Source of the DNA: CAYFVR01 sp046541515
Lineage (GTDB): Bacteria; Desulfobacterota; Desulfobacteria; Desulfobacterales; Desulfococcaceae
Direction: 5' to 3'
Assembly (NCBI GenBank): GCA_046541515.1
Contig: JBKHDD010000183.1
Coordinates: 1-9,400, forward strand
Length of the DNA: 9,400 nucleotides
The position numbers and the translations under genes were made by a program. Of the stretch, positions 1 through 5,240 are shown one piece after another. Positions within the stretch are counted from its first letter, which is position 1. Each line of letters opens with the position of its first letter. Below the pieces are notes generated by a model. The model saw nothing but the letters and a program-made list of their open reading frames with translations. It searched no databases and was not told where the DNA came from.

Positions 1-530
1 CCCAGATGGGTCACGGCCGGGTTGCGCCCCCACAGAATCACGGTTCGGCTGTTGAGATGATCCAGGGGATCGTGGGAAATCCGCCTGCCAAAGTCCAAAT
101 CCTGGGCGGCCTGGCCCGTGCCGCCGCAGAGGGAGCCGCGCAACGTGGTCGCGCCGCCGATTTGATTAAAAAAGCGGACGTTGAGCAATTTGAGGGCGGT
201 GCGGGCGCCGTAACCCTGGTAGTAGAGCACCGCCTCGGGGCCGTATTTCTCCCGGACGTCGGCCATGCGTTCCGCCAGCTCGTCCAGGGCGTCCCGCCAG
301 GATACCGGTCGCCAGCCGCTCCCCGTTTTCCGCAGCGGACGGGTCACCCGGTGGTCCCCGTAAACCCGCTCCAGAAAACGGGGCGCTTTGGCGCAGGCCC
401 GCCCTCGTGTGAAAGGATGGGCCGGATTCCCACGAATTCCAACCGCACGGCCGTTCCGCACTTCGACAACCAGCCCGCAAGTGTTGGGGCAGTCGCGGGT
501 GCAGGTGGTGACGACGCGGTGGACGGACAT
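1..530 (-). CDS. Molybdopterin oxidoreductase (DMSO reductase superfamily), N-terminal part, truncated by window edge
   Basis: Reading the minus strand from the ATG at 530 gives 176 open codons that run off the left edge, so the C-terminal part is missing. The protein opens MSVHRVVTTCTRDCPNTCG and has a Cys cluster at C10-x3-C14-x3-C18 followed by C46 in GRACAKA. This is the N-terminal [4Fe-4S] ligand pattern of bis-MGD molybdenum/tungsten oxidoreductases. Family-typical stretches follow: WRDALDELAERM near residue 83, a GSLCGG segment near 138, and VILWGRNPAVTH near the edge. No twin-arginine or other export signal precedes the cluster, so a cytoplasmic enzyme is likely. The start is supported by GGAG six bases upstream of the ATG. 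Substrate cannot be told from this fragment: formate, thiosulfate/polysulfide and aromatic-hydroxylating members share this N-terminus. It is the last gene of the minus-strand series that begins with the alcohol dehydrogenase. Confidence 0.9.
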   Translation of the reverse strand, partial: MSVHRVVTTCTRDCPNTCGLVVEVRNGRAVGIRGNPAHPFTRGRACAKAPRFLERVYGDHRVTRPLRKTGSGWRPVSWRDALDELAERMADVREKYGPEAVLYYQGYGARTALKLLNVRFFNQIGGATTLRGSLCGGTGQAAQDLDFGRRISHDPLDHLNSRTVILWGRNPAVTHL

Positions 531-567
531 GGAGCGCTCCAGGGTTCCGGCCGGGAATGAGGGGAAG

Positions 568-834
568 TTAAAGCAAATTGGGGCGTCGCCGAATTTCCCG
601 TTGCCATTCGCCAGGATCTTCGATTTCACGAAACGCGGTCCCCCTCGCCGCAATCTTCTCCATCAACCGAACCAACTCGTTTCGATTGCCCTCATCTGAA
701 CCCCGCGTTTCCGGGGCTGGCTCTTGGATTTTCTGCCGATCTTTCAAAGACCGCACAAAGTCGAGCGCTTCCCGCTGCATTCCCGGTGGAAGGCCTTCCA
801 CATTCTCGAGAATTTGCCGAACAACCGGGTTCAT
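568..834 (-). CDS. Small DUF2281/antitoxin-like protein
   Basis: Encodes 88 residues from the ATG at 834, which has AAAGGA nine bases upstream. An in-frame upstream ATG at 894 would add 20 residues but lacks such a site. The N-terminal part (about residues 4-32, ILENVEGLPPGMQREALDFV) resembles the helical DUF2281 / VapB-like motif, where a 'LPxxxQxEALDFVxxL' pattern is usual. The C-terminal part (about 55-84) is charged and helical and contains AFREIEDPGEWQREIRR, a tail I recall from many small proteins annotated as antitoxin-like. No PIN or other toxin gene is adjacent; the neighbours are an alcohol dehydrogenase (93 bases upstream) and the molybdopterin oxidoreductase (37 bases downstream). 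The family assignment is by recollection of sequence style, and any antitoxin function is unproven. Confidence 0.72.
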   Translation of the reverse strand: MNPVVRQILENVEGLPPGMQREALDFVRSLKDRQKIQEPAPETRGSDEGNRNELVRLMEKIAARGTAFREIEDPGEWQREIRRRPNLL

Positions 835-927
835 CTTGCCCAATCCTTTCACAAAATATGGAAGCGCCAACTCTGACGGGGCGCCTGTAAGCAAACCAGT
901 TGGAGCCGCAGCCGGCGAACGGGGAGA

Positions 928-2082
928 TCACATGCCCTGATTCAAAATGGCGATCAACTCCGCCGGAGTCAACGCCACCGGATTCCCCTTCATGCTGCTG
1001 GCCTTGGACGCTTTTTCGGCGATTTCCGGAAAGGTGGACGGGTCCACCGCGTAGGTGGTCAGCGGCGGGACCATCAATTCCTCCGCCAGCGAATCGAGCC
1101 AGCCGGCGGCCTCTTCGGGCCCGGCGTCGGGATTGCCCGTGAAGATCCGACCCAGTTCCGCCATCCGGGGCAACGCCGGGGATTGGGGCGCGCGTTCGCG
1201 GAGGGCCTGGAGATTGGCGCGAAACACTTCCGGCAACAGCCGCCCGCAGACCGCGCCATGGGGGGCGTCAAAACGGCCGCCCAAAGGCGCGGCCAGCCCG
1301 TGGACCGCGCCGAGCTTGGCGTTGGCCAAGGCCATGCCGCCGAACAGGCTGGCCAGGGACATCGCCTCTCTCGCTTCGGCGTCGGAACCGTCGGCGCATA
1401 CCCGCCGCAACGCCCAGGCCGCCCGGGAAAGCCCTTCGCGGCACAGCCCGTCGGTCATGGGATTGGCGAACCGGGACAAAAACGCCTCCACAAGCTGGGT
1501 CAGGGCGTCCAGGCCGGTGGCGGCGGTGGTTTCCGACGGCAGGGAATGGGTCAGCTCCGGATCGACCACCGCCAGGCGGGGCAGCATCAGCGGGCTTCTC
1601 ATGCTCACTTTGACGCCCGCCTCGGTGACGCCCACCACGGCGTTTCGGGTGGCCTCCGCGCCCGCGCCGGCGGTGGTGGGAACGGCGATCAAAGGAACCG
1701 GCGGCAAAGGGATGGGCGTCCCGTTGCCCACGATTTCCAGATATTCCATCAGGTCGCCGGTGTTGGCCAGCATGGCGGCGATCACCTTCCCCGCGTCGAT
1801 CACGCTGCCGCCGCCCAAGGCGACCACCACGTCCCGAAAATGTTCCCGGGCCAGATCGATCCCGGACCGCACCACCGCCACGGTGGGCTCCCCGGTCACG
1901 GCGAACCGAACCACGTCCAGGCCGGCCGCTTCCAGCTCCGAATCCAGAAATTGAGAACGTTCGGGCGTCCGACCGGTGACCAGAAAAACGCGCCGGCCAA
2001 AGCGGGCCGCCGCCGGGGCAACCTCCTTCACCGTCCCCGGTCCAAACAGAATCCGGCCAGGGGTGGAAAATTCGAAATTCAT
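928..2082 (-). CDS. Iron-containing (group III) alcohol dehydrogenase
   Basis: Encodes 384 residues, the usual family length, and is expected to oxidise or reduce an alcohol/aldehyde pair with NAD(P) in the cytoplasm. The N-terminal Rossmann-like half holds the nucleotide-binding GGGSVIDAGK at about residues 90-99. TTAGAGAEATRNAV lies at about 136-149. The helical C-terminal half holds the metal site. By family alignment the ligands would be D192 in GLDALTQ, residue 196, H261 in GAVHGL and H275 in APHGAV. Position 196 is Gln where FucO-type enzymes have His. The ATG at 2082 fits the family N-terminus (MNFEFSTPGRILFGPGTV). An in-frame TTG at 2106 adds eight residues and has no good ribosome site, although an AAAGGA lies 14 bases before the ATG, which is farther than usual. 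Substrate is unknown. It may be co-transcribed with the two downstream minus-strand genes. Confidence 0.93.
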   Translation of the reverse strand: MNFEFSTPGRILFGPGTVKEVAPAAARFGRRVFLVTGRTPERSQFLDSELEAAGLDVVRFAVTGEPTVAVVRSGIDLAREHFRDVVVALGGGSVIDAGKVIAAMLANTGDLMEYLEIVGNGTPIPLPPVPLIAVPTTAGAGAEATRNAVVGVTEAGVKVSMRSPLMLPRLAVVDPELTHSLPSETTAATGLDALTQLVEAFLSRFANPMTDGLCREGLSRAAWALRRVCADGSDAEAREAMSLASLFGGMALANAKLGAVHGLAAPLGGRFDAPHGAVCGRLLPEVFRANLQALRERAPQSPALPRMAELGRIFTGNPDAGPEEAAGWLDSLAEELMVPPLTTYAVDPSTFPEIAEKASKASSMKGNPVALTPAELIAILNQGM

Positions 2083-2136
2083 AATGGGGTATGGAATCCT
2101 TTCCAAGGTTGGGGTCAGGAATCAGGATTCAAAAGC

Positions 2137-2232
2137 CAGAATTCTGAAGACGGAAGTCGGAAACCGAAATTCCGTCTTCCGTCTTCTCGTTTCTGAATTC
2201 CGTTCCCTAAATTCCGTCTTCCGAATTCTGAA
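2137..2232. repeat. Cluster of short direct/inverted repeats (TTCCGTCTTC and GAATTC units)
   Basis: TTCCGTCTTC occurs at 2170-2179, 2177-2186 (overlapping the first) and 2212-2221. Its exact reverse complement GAAGACGGAA is at 2146-2155. GAATTC occurs three times (2139-2144, 2195-2200, 2223-2228), the first inside the perfect palindrome CAGAATTCTG (2137-2146). All this lies within 100 bases. Such degenerate low-complexity intergenic runs are, to my recollection, frequent in some deltaproteobacterial genomes; their function is unknown. Confidence 0.8.
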
Positions 2233-2392
2233 ACCAGAACCTCCGTACCAAAAGGAAAACGGAAAGGCAATGCGGTGAAAACGGGATATCCGTATCCGCG
2301 AAGACCACGGTGGGCGACGACCGGGCGAAAAAGGGATCGCCCGAGCCACCGCCGAGGGAAATCGGGGAATCGGTCTCTGGGCGCGGGCTTTC

Positions 2393-2438
2393 GATACAAT
2401 TTTGTTGTTTTAGATTTTTAAGACTTCAAAATTGTATC
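2393..2438. promoter_or_regulatory. Perfect 12-bp inverted repeat, candidate operator or hairpin
   Basis: GATACAATTTTG at 2393-2404 is matched exactly by its reverse complement CAAAATTGTATC at 2427-2438, with a 22-base A+T-rich spacer. It sits in the A+T-rich promoter-like zone about 125 bases upstream of the HEPN-like gene and about 310 bases upstream of the divergent dehydrogenase. It could be two half-sites for a regulator or an RNA stem-loop. It lacks the compact loop and T-run of a terminator. The symmetry is seen directly; the role is inferred. Confidence 0.5.
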
Positions 2439-2477
2439 AACCACTAAATTTGAAAAAACCTTTCCGAATCATAATCA

Positions 2478-2489
2478 TTGAAATTTCAA
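2478..2489. promoter_or_regulatory. Perfect 12-bp palindrome, candidate regulator site
   Basis: TTGAAATTTCAA is a perfect palindrome located 75 bases upstream of the ATG at 2565, at the right end of the A+T-rich patch. Its size and position suit a dimeric repressor site, but A+T-rich palindromes also arise by chance. Confidence 0.3.
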
Positions 2490-2564
2490 CAAGCTGGGAT
2501 CAAGGGGGGCGTTGGCACGCGATCTGCTTAGGCATCCAGACGCAGCCAGCGAAAGGATGACGTC

Positions 2565-2975
2565 ATGGAAACACCGGAATGGAAAGTGTACCTCGCGGAC
2601 GGGGACCGATATCTCAAGACCGCCGTCAACGGCTATCGAAACCGTCCCGCCGTGTTCACCCCGGAGATCGTCTACAACCTGGTGGGGATGGCCATCGAAA
2701 AGCACGTCATGGGCGTCATGCTCCATGACAAGAAGATGCCCGACAACCATACCCTCACCGACCTGGTCCACGCCCTGGAGGAACTCTGCGACGTGGACCG
2801 AGATCTTTACGACCGAATCCTGAACATGGACCGGTTCCAGGAAATCTGTTCGCTGGCCGCCTATCGTCGGGAGCCGCCCGCGCCGGACGACGTGCCGGAA
2901 TTTTTGGATGTGGGGACTCGGGTCCAGGCGCTGGTCAACGAACGACTGCCGTCGGAATCCGCCCCGCCCAATTGA
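2565..2975 (+). CDS. Small helical protein, HEPN-like, function unknown
   Basis: Encodes 136 residues from an ATG with AAAGGA seven bases upstream. The predicted protein is mostly helical. A segment at about residues 33-70 (PEIVYNLVGMAIEKHVMGVM, then PDNHTLTDLVHALEEL) follows the HEPN pattern, in which an 'A-E-K-x-hydrophobic-K/G-x-h-h' helix is followed by 'p-x-x-H-x-L-x-x-L'. The catalytic R-x4-6-H motif of HEPN ribonucleases is not evident, so an RNase role is not supported. The C-terminal 35 residues are Pro- and charge-rich and probably disordered. It stands 81 bases upstream of another small gene on the same strand and the two may be co-transcribed. The HEPN call is a pattern-based guess, and the safe label is conserved-looking hypothetical protein. 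Confidence 0.75.
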   Translation: METPEWKVYLADGDRYLKTAVNGYRNRPAVFTPEIVYNLVGMAIEKHVMGVMLHDKKMPDNHTLTDLVHALEELCDVDRDLYDRILNMDRFQEICSLAAYRREPPAPDDVPEFLDVGTRVQALVNERLPSESAPPN

Positions 2976-3056
2976 CCCTCCCTCCCCCATGAAAACCGGG
3001 TCGAGGGACGCGACGCGCCCATCTTCTCAACCTCCACTGGAAAAGGAACGCGATTT

Positions 3057-3302
3057 ATGCTTGCAACCTGGGAAAAAATTCTGGAATACGCCTCCATGCC
3101 CGTCCACGGGACCATGTCTCGAAAGCTCCGGAAGGGCGTTCGCTTGCAGATCAACGAAGGGCCGATCTTCGAGAAGGCCGTATTCTTCCTCAGCGACACC
3201 TTTCTGCGGATGACCGAGGACGGGGACGACGGCGAGAAGGTGAACACCTACTACGACCTGTCCCGCATCACCAGCATTCGCACCTACAGCGCCTCCGAGT
3301 AG
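3057..3302 (+). CDS. Small hypothetical protein (81 residues), probably beta-rich
   Basis: The ATG at 3057 has AAAAGGAA nine bases upstream, a convincing ribosome site. After a short N-terminal helix the rest (about residues 24-78) alternates hydrophobic and polar residues as expected of consecutive beta strands: GVRLQINEGPIFEKAVFFLS, then a DGDDGE turn, then VNTYYDLSRITSIRTYSA. The strand-turn-strand layout recalls small Sm-like or SH3-like barrels, but no diagnostic motif is present, so no function is assigned. There is no signal peptide and no membrane segment. It follows the HEPN-like gene on the same strand and is followed directly by a strong hairpin, so it is probably the last gene of a two-gene unit. 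Confidence 0.7.
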   Translation: MLATWEKILEYASMPVHGTMSRKLRKGVRLQINEGPIFEKAVFFLSDTFLRMTEDGDDGEKVNTYYDLSRITSIRTYSASE

Positions 3303-3310
3303 TCCCGACC

Positions 3311-3354
3311 GGCCGATCCGTCGGCGAAAACGAAGGTTTTCCGACGGGTCGGCC
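3311..3354 (+). terminator. Long stable hairpin, terminator-like but without a T-run
   Basis: Nine bases after the stop at 3302, 3311-3331 pairs with 3336-3354. GGCCGA pairs with TCGGCC, one T-G wobble follows, CCGTCGG pairs with CCGACGG, a two-base bulge (3325-3326) follows, and CGAAAAC closes against GTTTTC around a GAAG loop. That is about 19 base pairs. The downstream sequence is GC-rich, so this is not a classical intrinsic terminator. It may protect the 3' end, pause RNA polymerase, or act in the nifV-like leader. Confidence 0.45.
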
Positions 3355-3502
3355 CGCGCGACCCCGCGATTTGCCCGCACCGGAAATCGTGGCCGCCCCC
3401 GCCGAGGCCCGCAGATTTCCGAGCGCGTCCATTCCTCCGAATGCCGGAGGTGGACCCAAGCGGGGAGGATGTTCGAACGTACCCATCCATGAGGCGAGGC
3501 CA

Positions 3503-4681
3503 ATGATCCGCAAAAACATGGAACCGGTTTTCATCATCGACAGCACCCTGCGCGACGGGGAACAGGCCCCCGGCGTGGCCTTTCGGCGAGAGCAAAAAAT
3601 CCGGATCGCTCGCATGCTCGCCGACGTGGGCGTGGATGAAATCGAGGTGGGCATTCCCGCCATGGGCGAGACGGAACGGGAAACCATCCGGGAAATCCGG
3701 CGCCTGGGTTTGCCGCCTCGGCTGACCTGCTGGTGCCGGGCCACCGCCGGGGACATCCAACTGGCCGGGCAATGCGGCACGGGCGGGATTCACATCAGCC
3801 TGCCGGTTTCTCCCATCCACATTCATGCGCTGGGAAAAAGCCCGGGCGGGGTGCTGGACCTGATGCGGGAAATGGTGTCTTTGGCCCGGGCCGATTTCGA
3901 TCGGGTTTCCGTGGGCGCCCAGGACGCCCTGCGGGCCGATCCGGATTACCTGGAAGCGTTCGTCGCCCACGCCGAAGATTGCGGGGCCGACCGGGTCCGG
4001 ATCGCCGACACGGTGGGGATCGCCTCGCCGGGGGCCATCCACCGGCTGTTCCGGCGGCTGGCGCCGGCGGCAAAGGGAATATCGCTGGAATTCCACGGCC
4101 ACGACGACCTGGGCATGGCCACCGCCAACGCGGTAACGGCGGCGGAGGCCGGCGCGTCGGCCCTCAGCGTCACCGTCAACGGCCTGGGCGAACGGGCCGG
4201 CAACGCGCCCCTGGAGGAAGTGGCCGCCGCCCTGGCCTTCGCAACCGCCGGGACCGCTCGGTTGCGCACCGCCTCGTTGCCGCCCCTTTGCGAATACGTG
4301 GCCGAGGCCTCCGGCCGCTCCATCCCCCCGGACAAGCCGATCACCGGATCGGCGGCGTTTCAGCACGAATCGGGCATCCACTGCGCGGGCATGCTCAAAG
4401 ACCCGCTGGCCTACCAGCCCTTTCCCTCCGAAGCCGTGGGCCGCCGGGACACCGCCTTCGTCATCGGCAAGCACTCCGGCACCCACGTCATCCAGCACTG
4501 CCTTCGGGAACGCGGGATCACGGTGGACCGGGACGCGGCCCGCCGGTTGCTGGAAAAGGTGCGCCGCGCCGCCGAGGCCAAGGGCGGCGCCCTTTCGCCC
4601 GGGGAACTGGTGGACATCTACTGCCGGGAGGTGGACCGAGGCCACGCCCGCGCCGATTCCGAGGGCGTCTCCTCCATCTAA
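3503..4681 (+). CDS. nifV: Homocitrate synthase, NifV type (IPMS/HCS family)
   Basis: Encodes 392 residues. It should condense acetyl-CoA with 2-oxoglutarate to (R)-homocitrate, the organic ligand of the nitrogenase FeMo cofactor. Family marks are clear: DSTLRDGEQAPGVAF at 13-27 (substrate/metal residues D13, R17, E20), FHGHDDLGMATANAV near 197-211 with metal ligands H198 and H200, and NGLGERAGNAPLEEV at 226-240. HESGIH (288-293) and VIGKHSG (320-326) follow. The length matches NifV and leaves no room for the C-terminal regulatory domain of LeuA. The ATG at 3503 is chosen because GAGG repeats lie just upstream and the family motif begins ten residues in; the frame is open back to 3371 but the extra 44 residues are low-complexity. 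No other nif gene is present here. Close alternatives are methanogen-type AksA or citramalate synthase, which share these motifs. Confidence 0.88.
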   Translation: MIRKNMEPVFIIDSTLRDGEQAPGVAFRREQKIRIARMLADVGVDEIEVGIPAMGETERETIREIRRLGLPPRLTCWCRATAGDIQLAGQCGTGGIHISLPVSPIHIHALGKSPGGVLDLMREMVSLARADFDRVSVGAQDALRADPDYLEAFVAHAEDCGADRVRIADTVGIASPGAIHRLFRRLAPAAKGISLEFHGHDDLGMATANAVTAAEAGASALSVTVNGLGERAGNAPLEEVAAALAFATAGTARLRTASLPPLCEYVAEASGRSIPPDKPITGSAAFQHESGIHCAGMLKDPLAYQPFPSEAVGRRDTAFVIGKHSGTHVIQHCLRERGITVDRDAARRLLEKVRRAAEAKGGALSPGELVDIYCREVDRGHARADSEGVSSI

Positions 4682-4736
4682 TTTCGTCCTGATTTCGTCC
4701 TCTGATTTCGCCCCCGGGTTCCACGCCTTCCCGGGG
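4681..4736 (+). repeat. Short tandem repeats and a GC hairpin after the nifV-like gene
   Basis: Immediately after the nifV stop, ATTTCGTCCT recurs at 4681-4690 and 4692-4700 (partial), and ATTTCG again at 4705-4710. Then CCCCGGG (4712-4718) can pair with CCCGGGG (4730-4736) across an 11-base loop. No T-run follows, so a termination role is only possible. Confidence 0.35.
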
Positions 4737-4769
4737 CTTGGCGGGACCGTCGGCCGCGCCATTTTTCCC

Positions 4770-4799
4770 TTGCGCATACCGGTACCGCTCGCGTATGGT
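4770..4799 (+). promoter_or_regulatory. Possible sigma-70-type promoter for the PilZ-like gene
   Basis: TTGCGC at 4770-4775 and TATGGT at 4794-4799 are separated by 18 bases and lie about 50 bases upstream of the ATG at 4848. Both hexamers are imperfect, so this is a weak candidate. Confidence 0.25.
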
Positions 4800-4847
4800 G
4801 GGCCTATTATCGCGATTCCTCCTCTTACCCTGGCCCGCCGAGACCCA

Positions 4848-5240
4848 ATGGACGACCAAGACAAGAGCAAAGCCGAGCTTATCGAGGAGCTGGAAACCAT
4901 GCGAGGGGCCGTCACCCATTTGGAAGCCCGCGTCCGGCATCTGGAAAGCCTTCGTCCGCCCAGCACCGTCGTTCTGGAAAACCGGGCCCCCCGGGAGAAC
5001 CTTCACAGCCGGGTGGAATTTATCGCCGACTTCGACGTGTTGGAGGCCATGGGGCTCAACGTTTCCGAAAGCGGCATCAGTTTTGAGTTGTACGAGGATC
5101 TCGCCTTCGAAATGCGGTTCGAATTCCACGGGGAAATTCAGCACCATCGCGCCCACCTGGTATGGGTCAGACGGCTCCAAACCGGCGGCTACCGCTTCGG
5201 CCTGCGCTTCACGGAACCTTCCGGAAACCCGGATTTCTAG
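4848..5240 (+). CDS. Coiled-coil plus PilZ-like domain protein
   Basis: Encodes 130 residues from the ATG at 4848. Residues 1-35 form a charged heptad-like helix (AELIEELETMRGAVTHLEAR), a predicted coiled coil. From about residue 53 the sequence becomes beta-rich. NVSESG near residue 70 fits the (D/N)xSxxG signature of PilZ c-di-GMP receptors, and the domain ends with a GYRFGLRFTEP strand. The matching N-terminal RxxxR motif is not clean: arginines occur in ENRAPRENLHSRV but with irregular spacing, so c-di-GMP binding may be lost. An in-frame ATG at 4770 would extend the protein by 26 residues of unrelated composition; the shorter start is preferred because the helix begins there, although its ribosome site is weak. 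The gene is likely monocistronic and converges on the DUF190-CBS gene with a 4-base overlap of stop codons. Confidence 0.65.
   Translation: MDDQDKSKAELIEELETMRGAVTHLEARVRHLESLRPPSTVVLENRAPRENLHSRVEFIADFDVLEAMGLNVSESGISFELYEDLAFEMRFEFHGEIQHHRAHLVWVRRLQTGGYRFGLRFTEPSGNPDF

Larger units (their letters stand above)
2083..2564. other. Divergent intergenic region between the dehydrogenase and the HEPN-like gene
   Basis: This 480-base non-coding stretch separates divergent genes and should hold both promoters. Its left part (2137-2232) is a cluster of short direct and inverted repeats. The middle (about 2260-2390) is GC-rich with a 7-bp inverted pair CGGGCGA / TCGCCCG at 2322-2328 and 2337-2343. 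The right part (about 2391-2490) is strikingly A+T-rich against its surroundings and carries a 12-bp inverted repeat and a 12-bp palindrome. Open frames here have unnatural, repeat-derived compositions and were not accepted as genes. Confidence 0.75.

Noticed and set aside
531..540. GGAGCGCTCC palindrome overlapping the ribosome site of the molybdopterin gene
   Set aside because: It is a perfect 10-base palindrome but is adequately explained by the Shine-Dalgarno GGAG, and short GC palindromes are common at this base composition.
2115..2399. Minus-strand open frames of 75-94 codons in the large intergenic region
   Set aside because: They translate the repeat cluster into strings such as FRLPSSEFW, have no ribosome sites, and overlap the divergent promoter zone.
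2990..3213. Plus-strand frame starting MKTGSRDATRPSS
   Set aside because: It overlaps the better-supported 81-residue gene in another frame, has a Ser/Pro/Arg-rich composition and no convincing ribosome site.
3434..3450. CCTCCG / CGGAGG 6-bp hairpin in the nifV leader
   Set aside because: Six pairs around a 5-base loop, about 50 bases upstream of the start, is too weak to separate from chance in GC-rich DNA.
3284..4966. Long minus-strand open frame (560 codons) opposite the nifV-like gene
   Set aside because: It lies antisense to a gene with clear family motifs, has no recognisable domain and is rich in Gly, Arg and Pro, as expected for an opposite-strand frame in GC-rich DNA.
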